DNA from: Actinoplanes sp. SE50/110
GTDB lineage: Bacteria; Actinomycetota; Actinomycetes; Mycobacteriales; Micromonosporaceae
Direction: 5' to 3'
Length of the DNA stretch: 64,000 bases
Assembly (NCBI RefSeq): GCF_900119315.1
Contig: NZ_LT827010.1
Span: forward strand, 3,567,001 to 3,631,000
Shown in pieces: positions 51,530 to 60,712 of this stretch. The notes under the pieces are model-generated. The model was not told the origin of the DNA and did not search any database. It saw only the letters and a list, made by a program, of their open reading frames with translations. The translations under genes were made by a program, and so were the position numbers. Position 1 is the stretch's first letter; every line of letters begins with the position of its first letter.

Positions 51530-52264
51530 TCAATTTGAGAAACGCTCGTCTCCGGCGCGTAGCAACATGTCTTCAACGGTAAAATGTTTAAGGAGAGACC
51601 GTCTCATGTTACTGACGGATCCCTTGATCCGTTTGAGTTGCTCTCGCGGATTCTCGGCGTCGAGGTAGCGCTGAACCGCCCGGTAGGTGCTCTCATCCAT
51701 GACATCGTCGAAGGAAAGCGCTTCGGCGAATATTCTGTCCTGGACCCTTCTCATCTCTTCCGAGTCAAGATCAAGGTGCTGTCCTCCGAGAGCATAAAGG
51801 GATACTACACAATGGATGTCCTCCGCGGACGGCGCCACCGGCAGCCTGTTTCCGTCCATTGCGCGGATGAGGACCCGGATCAATCCCATTTTTCGGTCCA
51901 GCAGTGGTGTCAGTGCATTGTACGACGGAGCATCGATAAGCATGAGACCGCTCCTGTCTCGGAAAATCAGCTCGGCCACCTCTTGCAGGTTTGTGCGTTG
52001 TCGCATGAGGAGACCGGTCTGCCAGCTCTTTCCGGTGAGATCCTCGAGCAGGTGACTGCGGCCGTCATTCTGACTCATCCGGCGAACGTAGTTCTCCAAC
52101 ACGCCGAGAATGCGTTCCGCCGTGACAATGACTTCGTTCAGTCGAAAATAGATGAGGAAAAGTTCAGAGCCGACATCGTCCAATTTCTTCTTCCGCCGCC
52201 GTCCGGCCGCCGCAGGGATGGCCCGCGTCAGGAAATCGACGACAAGGCCCAGCGCTTCCAGCAT
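51530..52264 (-). CDS. Orphan helical protein in lower-GC DNA
   Basis: A 244-residue protein with base composition clearly lower in GC than its neighbours, with codons such as AAA, TTA and ATA rare elsewhere in this window. The predicted structure is almost all helical (LFLIYFRLNEVIVTAERILG, DRKMGLIRVLIRAMDGN, EEMRRVQDRIFAEALSFDDV). A hydrophobic start (ALGLVVDFLTRAIPAAAG) is followed by a basic RRRKKK. No family motif recognised. The composition suggests recent transfer. No mobile element flanks it. The ATG at 52264 is the only good start. Confidence 0.65.
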   Translation of the reverse strand: MLEALGLVVDFLTRAIPAAAGRRRKKKLDDVGSELFLIYFRLNEVIVTAERILGVLENYVRRMSQNDGRSHLLEDLTGKSWQTGLLMRQRTNLQEVAELIFRDRSGLMLIDAPSYNALTPLLDRKMGLIRVLIRAMDGNRLPVAPSAEDIHCVVSLYALGGQHLDLDSEEMRRVQDRIFAEALSFDDVMDESTYRAVQRYLDAENPREQLKRIKGSVSNMRRSLLKHFTVEDMLLRAGDERFSN

Positions 52265-52771
52265 GTCCGGCTCCCTTCAGCCTCCGCGACACAGAACCGT
52301 GCGAACACCGCGTTGACCTGGCTTCGGTCAGTAGGCATCCTCGCACGTAGAGGCCAGCTCGTCGCGTTGCGTCCTCGTCGGTATGAATCAGCGGGCGATC
52401 GATCTGATCCTCTAGCCGGGCGTTTGAGTCTTGGTGACGAAAGCGGGCGGTCAATCATGATCGCCGCAGCTATCCGCTGCCCGGAAGGTCGATCAGGAAG
52501 CTTGACGCGTCTTCGGGCTTCCGATTGGTTTCTCGATCGTGTCCGGTTGACCTCTGTGGTGGTATCGCGGCACTTGACGTCCAAGCGTCTTCATGGTCGC
52601 TTTTCGATCGTTGGCACTTCGCCTCCACGTGAGCGGCAGCCCGTCGCGCTCATGAAGCAGACCACCGCATCGGTTCTGCCACGGTGGGGCGATGTGCCGG
52701 TGTGGGTATGCCGTACGGGACGGCGGTGCGGAGGCCTCCGGTCGCCCGCGCACCGCCGTCCCGGTGTCTCG
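52265..52771. other. 507-bp gap without a convincing gene
   Basis: Intermediate GC. Short frames on both strands (for example minus 52228-52584) lack ribosome-binding sites, and their translations are compositionally random. The region ends with a strong hairpin (52717-52762). The promoter for the orphan gene at 52264 should lie at its left end. Confidence 0.5.
52717..52762 (-). terminator. Strong 14-bp stem terminator
   Basis: GGGACGGCGGTGCG (52717-52730) pairs perfectly with CGCACCGCCGTCCC (52749-52762). It lies 10 bp past the stop of the minus-strand secreted-protein gene. Confidence 0.8.
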
Positions 52772-53179
52772 TCAGGCCGTCTTGGTGCAAATCGTGACGT
52801 CGCCGTTCGCGGTAGGAGCGGTCCAGGTCGTGGAGCTGTACCGGCTGACCGAGGGCCACACCTGGGTCCAGACGGCGACGTAGTCCAGTTGGGCACTCGA
52901 CGCTGCCCCGTCAACGGTCTGATGCGCCTGCGCCGTGCCGTTCCCCGGCACGGACGGCAGGGTTCCGACGCCCGGGGCCGGGGTGGAGATCTGCGTGATG
53001 GTCAGCGCCGGGCTGTTGAGGTTGTTCGTCAGCGTCCAGGTGAGGTCCCAGTTGCCGGTCGCAGCATTGCAGACGGCGGTCACGCCGGTCTCGATCAGAG
53101 GGGCGTCGGCCTGAGCGGGAGCGGCCCACAGGGCGACAGCGGCGGTGGTTGCAGCTGATGCGGCGATGATGCGGAACAT
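52772..53179 (-). CDS. Small secreted protein of unknown function (135 aa)
   Basis: The signal peptide (IIAASAATTAAVALWAAPAQ) is cleaved about AQADA. The mature ~110 residues are beta-rich (GNWDLTWTLTNNLNSPALTI, LDYVAVWTQVWPSVSRYSST) with two cysteines, one near each end (VCNAATG and VTICTKTA), which could form a disulphide. It resembles immunoglobulin-like secreted domains but no family is claimed. A GGAGG site is seen upstream of ATG 53179. A strong terminator follows, so it is monocistronic. Confidence 0.75.
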   Translation of the reverse strand: MFRIIAASAATTAAVALWAAPAQADAPLIETGVTAVCNAATGNWDLTWTLTNNLNSPALTITQISTPAPGVGTLPSVPGNGTAQAHQTVDGAASSAQLDYVAVWTQVWPSVSRYSSTTWTAPTANGDVTICTKTA

Positions 53180-53544
53180 GCAAACCGTCCTTCAGGGAGG
53201 TGAAAACGGTGGGCGCTGCCGATGGGCATCGGAGCTTCCATTTCAACGTAGACGGCAGAAATGACGCCCGTGTGACAGAGGGACGAGGCTCACATTCCTT
53301 ATCGGTAATTCGGTCGGGCATCAATGGGCCCAGGGCTGTCGCGATGTCATTCAGGAGCCGGTGAGCTGAGAAAATGCCGACCGATTGGCCTATGACTTCC
53401 TCCACGATCCAACGAGCTCCCGCCACCCGTCCGAGGTCGGGCAAGGCTGACCGGCCCCGGAAACCGGCAGCACGGACAAGGCATATACGGCCGCGGATTC
53501 AACGAACAACCGGTAGCCGCAGAGATGACGGAGGGACCAGGAAA
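53180..53544. other. 365-bp gap without a recognised gene
   Basis: It contains the promoter region of the small secreted protein (minus) at the left end. Frames to the right are short and unsupported. No hairpin was found directly after the lipase stop at 53545. Confidence 0.4.
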
Positions 53545-54807
53545 TCAGGTCGTCGGAGTCCACTGTTGCGCGACGGTGGCATTGCAATCAAAGATCTGCA
53601 GCTGGTTTCCGTCGGATGTCGAGCCGCCGGGATCATCGAGACAGCGGCCCGACTGCGGGTTCACCAATGACGAGCCGGCACCGAGGGTCCAGCGCTGGGC
53701 GCCGGTTCCGTTGCACGTCCACAACTGAACTCTGGTGGAGTTGGCGGTGCCGCCGTTGCTGATGTCCAGGCACTTGCCCAGGACGCGCAGGCTGCCGCCG
53801 GCGCCCGGGGTGAACGTCCACCGCTGTGCCACGGTCCCGTTGCATGTGTACAGCTGAACCGGGGTGCCGTCGGCAGTTCCCGCGCCCGCGACGTCCACGC
53901 ATTTACCCGCGATACCGGAGCGGAACTCGGCGGCGCGAACCTGACCGCGGGCGGCCAACGCCGCTTCGATGACCTGGGCGGCGTTCCTCATTCCGGTGGC
54001 ATTCGGGTGGTACTGGGTGCGTCCGGTCGGCGGGTGGCCGTTCTCGACCCAGGGATCGGCTGCGCAGGCGTCGTGCCCGTGGCTGGCTGCGGCCACGTCG
54101 ACGAGCGTCGCTCCCGCGGCTGACGCGGCGGTGGCGGTGGCTGCCGCGAGGCGGGTGGCGATACTGCGTTCGTACGCCACCTGGTCGGCGGTGAGCGGCA
54201 CGCCGGAGCAGGTGCCGGAGTCCGGCAGGATCGTGAAGTAGTTGACCAGGTAAACCTGTGCCTGGGGCGCGGCGCTGTGTACCGCGTTCACGACGTTCTG
54301 CAGGCGTGCGGGCTCATCAGCGAACGCCTTGTCGATCGCCGCACGGTCCACGCTCGCGCAGGTGGAGCCGCCATCGTTCTGGCAGGTGTACGCCCCCATG
54401 CTGCCGAGGTAGTCGACGTCGTTCCCGCCGACGGTGATCGTGACGACGTCGGTGGCGCTCGTCACCGCTTGAATCTGCGGCGGCAGGCCGTTCTGGCTTG
54501 TGGTCAGCACGTTCGCCGTGGTTGCGCCACTACAGGAGACGTCGGTGAGGTCAGCTCCCAGGTCGCGGGCCACCACGCTGGCATAGTTGTTGCTCGACCG
54601 AGCGCAGGCTGCGGCCCCGGTGCTGGACTGCACCGGCGAGATGCCCGGCCCCGCCGCGAAGGAACTGCCGATGGCCACATAGTGGAGACCCGTCACCACT
54701 GCGGCGTCGGCGACCGACGAAACTCCAGCGACAGCACCTGCCACCGCAAGCGTCACAACGGCATAGAGAAGCCGCCTACCGCCGGGCGAACGCGCACCGT
54801 GCAACAT
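53545..54807 (-). CDS. Secreted SGNH/GDSL lipase with ricin-type (CBM13) domain
   Basis: A 420-residue exported protein. The signal peptide (LYAVVTLAVAGAVAGVSSVA) ends at ADA. The SGNH domain (~45-280) has block I as YVAIGSSFAAGPG (GSS in place of GDS), block III as VGGNDVDYLG and block V as QYHPNATGMRNAAQ with the catalytic His. A single ricin-type beta-trefoil follows with three QxW repeats: AQRWTFTPG, AQRWTLGAG and AQQWTPTT. It should hydrolyse acyl or acetyl esters while bound to a polysaccharide. ATG 54807 has a GGAGGT site five bases upstream. Confidence 0.93.
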   Translation of the reverse strand: MLHGARSPGGRRLLYAVVTLAVAGAVAGVSSVADAAVVTGLHYVAIGSSFAAGPGISPVQSSTGAAACARSSNNYASVVARDLGADLTDVSCSGATTANVLTTSQNGLPPQIQAVTSATDVVTITVGGNDVDYLGSMGAYTCQNDGGSTCASVDRAAIDKAFADEPARLQNVVNAVHSAAPQAQVYLVNYFTILPDSGTCSGVPLTADQVAYERSIATRLAAATATAASAAGATLVDVAAASHGHDACAADPWVENGHPPTGRTQYHPNATGMRNAAQVIEAALAARGQVRAAEFRSGIAGKCVDVAGAGTADGTPVQLYTCNGTVAQRWTFTPGAGGSLRVLGKCLDISNGGTANSTRVQLWTCNGTGAQRWTLGAGSSLVNPQSGRCLDDPGGSTSDGNQLQIFDCNATVAQQWTPTT

Positions 54808-55508
54808 GTTGACCTCCAATATCACCGAGGAGACATCCGGGTTGATCGGTTTCCCCAGATGGAGTCACCGTGGTGGGCAGGACACGCTGCCCGGGTGAAC
54901 TGAACCTCGGAACCCGGTCCTGCAACGTCAGCCGGGCCTCGCCGCAGCGCCGTGCTGCCCGCCGGGCCGCTCTCGAGCGGAATCGCCGCGATGCCCACCT
55001 CGGGGTGGTCGCCGCCGGGTTGCTCGGCGCGGCCGGCACCGGGCCAGGTATCCCCTCAGAATCGACAGGATGACCGCGCCGCTGACGGCTGCCAGGATCC
55101 GGCGGTCCGCGTGGCCCGGCCGATGCGAGGCGGCGGACCTTCGGCCGCGGCTGGATCTATCCGCATATGCGGGTCTCCTTACGGCGGAGCAGAAGAGCTC
55201 TCCGTGAGACTGCAGGTGGTGTGGCCAGGCCGGAGAGCGCTCTCACGAACCTGATTCTGTGTCGACACGTCACGCTCGTCAATCCACTTCCCGCCAAACG
55301 GACGCCCAGCCCCTCTTCTTGTCCTTCGGGTGGCGGGTCGTGAAAGGTGTCCGGCTCGCCACCAGGGTCGGAGTCCGGACGGTCGCGACAGCCTGCTGCG
55401 GCCGGTCAGAGCGGTCCCGGACCCGCCGGTCGGTCGGTGCGAGTCTCCCGAGGTGATCTGCCGAGACCGGGCAAGCCGGTGGCTGCCCCGTGAGGCACCA
55501 TCGAGATC
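54808..55508. other. 700-bp gap with an eroded secreted-protein locus
   Basis: On the minus strand a good start (AAGGAG, then ATG 55166) leads a short frame that stops at 55056. The other frame over the same DNA encodes a signal-like helix (RRILAAVSGAVILSIL), and a third frame gives VPAAPSNPAATTPRWA. Together they look like the first ~90 codons of an exported protein broken by frameshifts, with nothing recognisable after. A LacI-type palindrome lies just upstream (55233-55244). The last ~250 bp hold nothing recognised apart from the 5' region of the TPR gene. Confidence 0.4.
55233..55244. promoter_or_regulatory. LacI-family-type operator palindrome
   Basis: GAGAGCGCTCTC is a perfect 12-bp palindrome with the AGCGCT centre typical of actinobacterial LacI-family sites (CebR-like TGGGAGCGCTCCCA), which control polysaccharide-degrading enzymes. 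It is 67 bp upstream of the broken minus-strand start at 55166 and ~425 bp upstream of the lipase/CBM13 gene. Confidence 0.5.
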
Positions 55509-56369
55509 GTGGAGACGACCTCAGCTGAGCTGCTGCGTAGGGCGCACGCGACCGCCGATGTCGACGATCTGCTCGACATCGGGTGCGACCTCGCGGACAG
55601 CGGCGATGCCGCCGGCGCCGAGTACTGCTTCCGCCGAGCGTCGGAGCTCGGCGAACCCGCCGGCGCGTTCAACCTCGGCAACACCCTGAGAGATCAGGGG
55701 CGCCTTCATGAGGCGGTCGACGCCTACGAGCTCGCCCTCTCTGGTGGTGAGACCGATGCGTGGCTGAACCTCGGCGTGGTGCTGGACGGTCTCGGCGACC
55801 TGGCCGGCGCGATGCGCGCGTACGAACAGGCCGAGCGGGCCGGCGACAGCGGCGGCGCGGTTGCGCTGGCCTTTTCCCTGCGGGAGCAGGGTGAGCGTGC
55901 CGCGGCCTTCGTCGCGATGGAACGCGCCGAGGCAGCCGGGAACACATTCGCCGCGGCGGTACTGGCCTGCTGGCGGTGGGACCAGAGCCTCGACCCCTCC
56001 CTCGAGCCGGCCCTGCGCGCCGCGGCCGAGCTTTACCCCTCGGCCCGCGCCGACCTCGGCGCCCTGCTGGTGAACACCGGCCGGGTGGAGGAGGGGCGCC
56101 TCGTGCTTCTGCGGGGCATGGAGCTGGGCGAAACCGAGAGCATGGTCCCGCTGGGCAACGTCTACGCCGATGTCCTCGGCGACGACGACGCCGCCGAAGC
56201 GGCCTACCGTGCCGGCGCGGAGCTCGGTGATACGCACGCCCACCACAACCTCGCGAACCTGCTCGAACGCCGGGGCGACCTGGTCGGTGCCGAATGGCAC
56301 TTCCGTCAGGCCGCGGAGGGCGGAGATACGCTGGCCGCGGCGGCGTTGCGAGACCTGCTCGAGGGCTGA
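55509..56369 (+). CDS. TPR/Sel1-like repeat protein
   Basis: A soluble protein of 286 residues built of ~36-residue helical repeats: AGAEYCFRRASELGEPAGAF, LGNTLRDQGRLHEAVDAYEL, LGVVLDGLGDLAGAMRAYEQ, LGNVYADVLGDDDAAEAAYR and LANLLERRGDLVGAEWHFRQ. About seven units, some degenerate. Such scaffolds mediate protein-protein contacts; no catalytic domain is present. Start GTG 55509. It is unrelated in position to the TPR protein of the MoxR operon and lacks the 40-residue spacing seen there. Confidence 0.8.
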   Translation: METTSAELLRRAHATADVDDLLDIGCDLADSGDAAGAEYCFRRASELGEPAGAFNLGNTLRDQGRLHEAVDAYELALSGGETDAWLNLGVVLDGLGDLAGAMRAYEQAERAGDSGGAVALAFSLREQGERAAAFVAMERAEAAGNTFAAAVLACWRWDQSLDPSLEPALRAAAELYPSARADLGALLVNTGRVEEGRLVLLRGMELGETESMVPLGNVYADVLGDDDAAEAAYRAGAELGDTHAHHNLANLLERRGDLVGAEWHFRQAAEGGDTLAAAALRDLLEG

Positions 56370-56612
56370 GCCGCGGTTCTGCCCGGGAAGCCCGGCGACC
56401 GATCACTTTCTCGACCACCGCCCGTCTCCCGTCCCCGGCGCGGCGCTACAGCCGGCGCCGTCGGTTTCGCCACCACACCTGCCGCCCACTGGAACCGCAC
56501 GCGAACGCGGCGGAGCTCCGTACCTGCTGTGCCAGGACCTCGAACCGACCGACGGAGCCGGGGAGCCGCCGGGCGCGGTGGCAGTGAGACCTCCCGCCGC
56601 CGCCGTGACCGG

Positions 56613-57176
56613 CTAGCCGCGACGCAGCCAGGGCTGCAGGATTCTGGTGATCCGGGGGAGCACGAGGTAGGTCATGATCGGGGTCAGCACCAGCGTGCTG
56701 ATCAGCGTGCGCAGCACCAGGTTCAGGGTGATCAGGTGCGGGGCCAGCAACCAGCCGGAGAGCAGGCTGACCGGGAAGAAGCCCAGCCAGATGGTGGTCG
56801 CCTGCTTCCACCGGGCCGGAGCGGCCGGCGCCGGTGGGTCGATCGGGGACTCCCGGGGCGGGTCGAACCAGCCTTCGATCCCGGTGCGCTTCTCCACCCG
56901 GGTGTGCTCGACGAAACCCTCGGCCGAGGAGAGCCACCACTGCCGCTGCGGCGACTCCTCCCAGTCGCTGAGCGAGCCGGCGTCGGCGAAGCGGTAGAGC
57001 ATGTGCCACTCCGGGGAGCGCGGCTCGGGGCGGACCCAACCGGTGCCGAGGAACCCCGGGAAGGTCTCGGCCAGCGAGGCGCCGGCCCGCACCCACGCGG
57101 CCATCTCCGCATCCCGGGACGGGTCGATCCGTCGGGTGATGGCGACGGTGACGGCTAGCTGCGGCGGCGACTTCAT
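56613..57176 (-). CDS. ABM-domain protein with two C-terminal TM helices
   Basis: A 187-residue protein. Residues ~8-105 form an antibiotic-biosynthesis-monooxygenase (ABM) ferredoxin-like domain: VTVAITRRIDPSRDAEMAAW, SLAETFPGFLGTGWVRP, EWHMLYRFADAGSLSDWEES. Two TM helices follow (TIWLGFFPVSLLSGWLLA and LRTLISTLVLTPIMTYLVL). This fusion is a known ABM subgroup, usually of unknown function, possibly heme- or quinone-related. It starts three bases after the acyltransferase stop, so the two form an operon. Confidence 0.85.
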   Translation of the reverse strand: MKSPPQLAVTVAITRRIDPSRDAEMAAWVRAGASLAETFPGFLGTGWVRPEPRSPEWHMLYRFADAGSLSDWEESPQRQWWLSSAEGFVEHTRVEKRTGIEGWFDPPRESPIDPPAPAAPARWKQATTIWLGFFPVSLLSGWLLAPHLITLNLVLRTLISTLVLTPIMTYLVLPRITRILQPWLRRG

Positions 57177-57179
57177 GTC

Positions 57180-58370
57180 TCACATTGTGGTAAGCCCGGA
57201 TTTCCGGCGTGTGTCATCCCGCGGATCAGTGTCGTGCCCCACTCTCCCCGGGCCCGGCAGGCTGCGCGGACCCGCCAGGAGAGCGCGGACGTACGGTGCG
57301 AGCGGCCGCTCGGTCAGGCGGTGGATGAGCCATGCCGTGGTGAGCAGGACCAGGACGGCTCCCACGATCAGTGTCGGTACGGGCAGCCCGGTCGCGGTGC
57401 GGGCGGTACGGATGAGGCTGTAGCCGACGCGCTGATGCACCAGGTAGAACGGGTAGGTGAGCGCGCCGGCCGTGCCCAGCCATCGCCAGGTGATCCGGTC
57501 CGTGCCGCCGAGGGCGATGACGAGCAGGACACCGTACGCCATGGTGAGCAGCACCGGCGCCGGCCAGGCCGCGACGTCGAAGCCGGGACGCAGGTCCGCC
57601 ACCCGCAGCTGCACGTGGTGCAGGCTGACCAGCCAGCAGACGGCCAGCAGCAGCCAGGCCCACCAGTCGCGACGGTCGCGGCGCAGCAGGAACATGGTCA
57701 TTCCGGCGACGAAGTAGGGCGCGAAGTCGGCCATCACGACCTGGTTGAGCACCGCCCCGGGGAAGGCCGGCATGAGCATCGCGGCGGTCAGCCACCCGGC
57801 GCCGAGCAGCCGCACCCGCTTCGCGGTGAGCCCGGCGGCGAGCATGCAGGCGACGATCAGGTAGAACCGGAACTCGCACCAGAGCGTCCAGTACACGGTG
57901 TCGACCAGCGGCCGGTTCAACGGCTCCGCCAGCATCGTCAGGTTGACCAGCACGTCCCGGCCGGCCGGCAGCGGCCCGAGTGGCAGCCCGCCCTCGATCG
58001 GCAGGAGCGTGCTGACCAGGGCGGTGATCAGTACGCCCGCCCAGAGCGCCGGGTAGAGCCGGGCGGCGCGGGAGGCCGCGAACGCCCGGACCGTGCGTCC
58101 CCAGCCGCTCATCAGGATGACGAACCCGCTGATCAGGAAGAACACCTCGACGCCCAGGAAGCCGTAGATCAGTACCGGCGCCGCGTGCGGCAGGAAGTAC
58201 GCGGGTCGATGCGTGCCGTCCGCCCACCAGGAGTCCCCGAAGTGGTAGCCGGCCACGGCCAGCGCGCACACCAGCCGCATCGCGTCCAGCACGTACAGCC
58301 GAGGCCGGCCTTTCGGCCCGGGGGCGGAGTCACCTCGCACGGCCGTTCGGTCGAGAGTGGCGGTCGTCAT
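57180..58370 (-). CDS. Membrane acyltransferase (OafA/YrhL type, acyltransferase-3)
   Basis: A 396-residue polytopic membrane enzyme with about ten TM segments. The N-terminal motif LYVLDAMRLVCALAVAGYHF carries the conserved R...H pair, and GFLGVEVFFLISGFVI is the diagnostic second helix. Later VYWTLWCEFRFYLIVACML and YPFYLVHQRVGYSLI match the family. It transfers acetyl or other short acyl groups to surface polysaccharides or other acceptors. Translational coupling with the ABM gene is likely (3-bp gap). Substrate unknown. Confidence 0.92.
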   Translation of the reverse strand: MTTATLDRTAVRGDSAPGPKGRPRLYVLDAMRLVCALAVAGYHFGDSWWADGTHRPAYFLPHAAPVLIYGFLGVEVFFLISGFVILMSGWGRTVRAFAASRAARLYPALWAGVLITALVSTLLPIEGGLPLGPLPAGRDVLVNLTMLAEPLNRPLVDTVYWTLWCEFRFYLIVACMLAAGLTAKRVRLLGAGWLTAAMLMPAFPGAVLNQVVMADFAPYFVAGMTMFLLRRDRRDWWAWLLLAVCWLVSLHHVQLRVADLRPGFDVAAWPAPVLLTMAYGVLLVIALGGTDRITWRWLGTAGALTYPFYLVHQRVGYSLIRTARTATGLPVPTLIVGAVLVLLTTAWLIHRLTERPLAPYVRALLAGPRSLPGPGRVGHDTDPRDDTRRKSGLTTM

Positions 58371-58471
58371 CGGCTGCTCCTGGTGGTCCGGGCGGTGTGA
58401 TCCGCGTCCGGCCTGTACATGTCCAGCCAGGGCTCCATCGCTACAGGTGACTCAGCTCACTGGCTCCATGG

Positions 58472-60712
58472 TCAGTACTCGCGGTTGGTCGGCTCGACGA
58501 CCCAGAGGTGGTAGAGCGACTGAGCCGCCGCAGCGCAGGCTTCGACGTATTCGTCGTCGGTGAGCAGCGGGCGGATCAGTGGGCGCAGCACGTTGGAGAC
58601 GTGGTACCGGGGGCGGCGGGTGTCGTGGTCGACGCCTTCTTCCAGCAACCCGAGTTGGACGGCCCGTTCGATGTGACGGTCAGCGGACGGGTGGTCGTGC
58701 ATCGCTGTCACCGTCGACGCTGGTACCGGCAGTTCGACGACGTTGACCTTGGCGAGCATTCTCCGCAGCTCGGGTGGCTGAGAGCCGAGGAGCTTCTCGG
58801 CGAGGATCTCCTCGCGGAATCGGTCCGCCGTCGCCTCGATCGCGGTGAGGAGCTCGTCCGGCTCGGTAGTGGCGTCGGCCACGATCAGGTCGAGCCAATC
58901 CAGCAGGCGGGGGTTGCCGGCTGCGGCTTGAATCGCGCGGACGCGAATGCGCTGGTCGAGAGGTGAGCCGGGGCGTAAGTTGGGCAGGTTGGCGAGCTTT
59001 TTCACCTGCTCGACGTCGGTGAGACTCTCGAGTGACTCCACCGTCAATCCGCTTCCGGTCGGTGCGGGGAATCGGTAGCGGCTGGTGATGATGACCCGGC
59101 TGGTGCTGCCGGTGTCACGGATGGCGCCGAGCAGGGCAGGCAGGATTTCCGCCATCGCCGCGGACAGCACCGGACCGTTGTCCTGTTGCTCGAGATTGCC
59201 GTCCTCGAAGTCGTCGAAGACGAAGAGGCATGGCAGGTCTCCGAGGGGGCCGTTCGCATCCAGCAGGTAGCGCAGGCGAACGGACAGGGGAACGACATCC
59301 TGGCTCAGCAACGTCATCGCCTCGATGTGTTTCGTCAGCGTCGGGAAAGCGACCTTGTCGGTGAGCTCCCGGAACTTGCTCATGTCGACTCGGCCGTACC
59401 AGACCGCGTGCTGGTGTGTCGGCATCCGTTCCAGCAGGCGGGAGGCGAGGCTGCTCTTACCGAGCCCGCCCATCCCGTGCAGGACGAGAGCCTGGCTGTC
59501 GGGCCGTCTGAGGGTTCGTAGGCACCGTTGAATGACTCGACGACGGCCGACGAACCGGTTGCGAGCGGCAACCCTGGACACCATGGTGCGCGGATCGAGA
59601 AACTGCTGATCAGCATGTCGGATACGAAGCTGTGCACGGCCCGTGGTGTGCAACGGTGTCACCATCGCGTCGAGCGGTGTGTCGTCGGCATAGACCCGCA
59701 GGAGGTGCCAGGCGGGACTCTTCTGCCGGTGCAGGTGCCGCCGGGCCGCCACGACCGCCGCGTCGATGGGCTGCCCGTCAGCCAGGTTCCGGTACAGTTC
59801 GGCCGCGAACTCGATCGCAGCACTGTCCCCGACCGGCAGCGCCCAACCCAGTACTGCGGGAGCGCCAGCGTCGACGAGCCGCTCCCCGAGGGAGAGCGGT
59901 GCGTCGTCCGTGGAGGCGCTGGCGGAGAGGCAGGCGCTGACGAAGACCAGACGCGGCCAATGCCCGGCCATGGCCTGGACCAGCTGGTCCGCGGTGGCCA
60001 GATGCAGCCCGCCGAACTCGTTTTCCAGTAGGAGGACCGGCTCGCCGTCGGCGCCGACCGTCGCATGTCCGCTGAGATGCAGGACATCGAAGTATCCGGC
60101 GCCGTAATCCCGGAAGAGAAAGCGCAGACCCTCCAGAGTGCCGCTTTCTTCGACGACCAGTGCGGTGCCTGTGCGCGCGGTTGCGGCCAGGATGGCAGCC
60201 TCTTCCGCCTCGTAATTCAGGACCGGTTCCACCCCCTCGGGCGAAGTGGCCATGAACAGCACGCGTAGCGGACGGTTGCTGGGCAGGGGAGAATCCGTAT
60301 GGACCTGGCGGGTGCCGCGTGTCCGGACCGTCAGCAGTGCGGCACGGTCATCGACGGCAGGGAACGAGCCGTTGTCGAAAAGCAGCTCCCAGGGCAGATG
60401 CCGGAGGCGTTGCCCGGCGACGATGCGTACGGTGGTGCCAGGGGGGCTCAGTAACGGCGTCAGCCAACCGTTGTCACCGTCGATGAACCCCGCCAATCTT
60501 GTGCCGATGTCCTGCAGCTGTGTCGATCCGAATACGCGGGGGGCGATCGCATGCTCGGTGTAGTAGCGGTCCACTGTTTCGACGAGGTCGTCGACAACCG
60601 CCCGAGGGACGCTGCGGGTTTTCACCGCTCCGTCAGGGGCGACCAGTCTGAGCTCGTACGAACCCGGAATCTGTTCGAAGATCTCCAACTGGTATGAGGT
60701 CATCCTGCTCAC
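58472..60712 (-). CDS. CHAT caspase-like protease fused to a STAND (NB-ARC-like) ATPase
   Basis: A 746-residue cytoplasmic protein. Residues ~90-350 are a CHAT domain: the catalytic His216 in VLHLSGHATVG and Cys261 in RLVFVSACLSAS, with the family segment LGERLVDAGAPAVLGWALPV. Residues ~385-640 form a signal-transducing ATPase: P-loop GMGGLGKSSLASRLL (413-427), Walker B CLFVFDDFED (~495-504), sensor VIITSRYR (~540) and the GNP motif (~599-601). A winged-helix-like part follows (RHIERAVQLGLLEEGVDHDT). The protein ends there, without C-terminal TPRs; the partner upstream supplies TPRs. It overlaps that gene by four bases (ATGA). A regulated death or defence protease is the likely role. Confidence 0.9.
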   Translation of the reverse strand: MSRMTSYQLEIFEQIPGSYELRLVAPDGAVKTRSVPRAVVDDLVETVDRYYTEHAIAPRVFGSTQLQDIGTRLAGFIDGDNGWLTPLLSPPGTTVRIVAGQRLRHLPWELLFDNGSFPAVDDRAALLTVRTRGTRQVHTDSPLPSNRPLRVLFMATSPEGVEPVLNYEAEEAAILAATARTGTALVVEESGTLEGLRFLFRDYGAGYFDVLHLSGHATVGADGEPVLLLENEFGGLHLATADQLVQAMAGHWPRLVFVSACLSASASTDDAPLSLGERLVDAGAPAVLGWALPVGDSAAIEFAAELYRNLADGQPIDAAVVAARRHLHRQKSPAWHLLRVYADDTPLDAMVTPLHTTGRAQLRIRHADQQFLDPRTMVSRVAARNRFVGRRRVIQRCLRTLRRPDSQALVLHGMGGLGKSSLASRLLERMPTHQHAVWYGRVDMSKFRELTDKVAFPTLTKHIEAMTLLSQDVVPLSVRLRYLLDANGPLGDLPCLFVFDDFEDGNLEQQDNGPVLSAAMAEILPALLGAIRDTGSTSRVIITSRYRFPAPTGSGLTVESLESLTDVEQVKKLANLPNLRPGSPLDQRIRVRAIQAAAGNPRLLDWLDLIVADATTEPDELLTAIEATADRFREEILAEKLLGSQPPELRRMLAKVNVVELPVPASTVTAMHDHPSADRHIERAVQLGLLEEGVDHDTRRPRYHVSNVLRPLIRPLLTDDEYVEACAAAAQSLYHLWVVEPTNREY

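Noticed and set aside
52228..52584. Minus-strand frame of 118 codons upstream of the orphan gene
   Set aside because: No ribosome-binding site, random-looking composition, and overlap with the orphan gene start.
53374..53670. Plus-strand frame of 98 codons antisense to the lipase end
   Set aside because: Lies partly over the ricin-type domain codons, with no supporting motif or ribosome-binding site.
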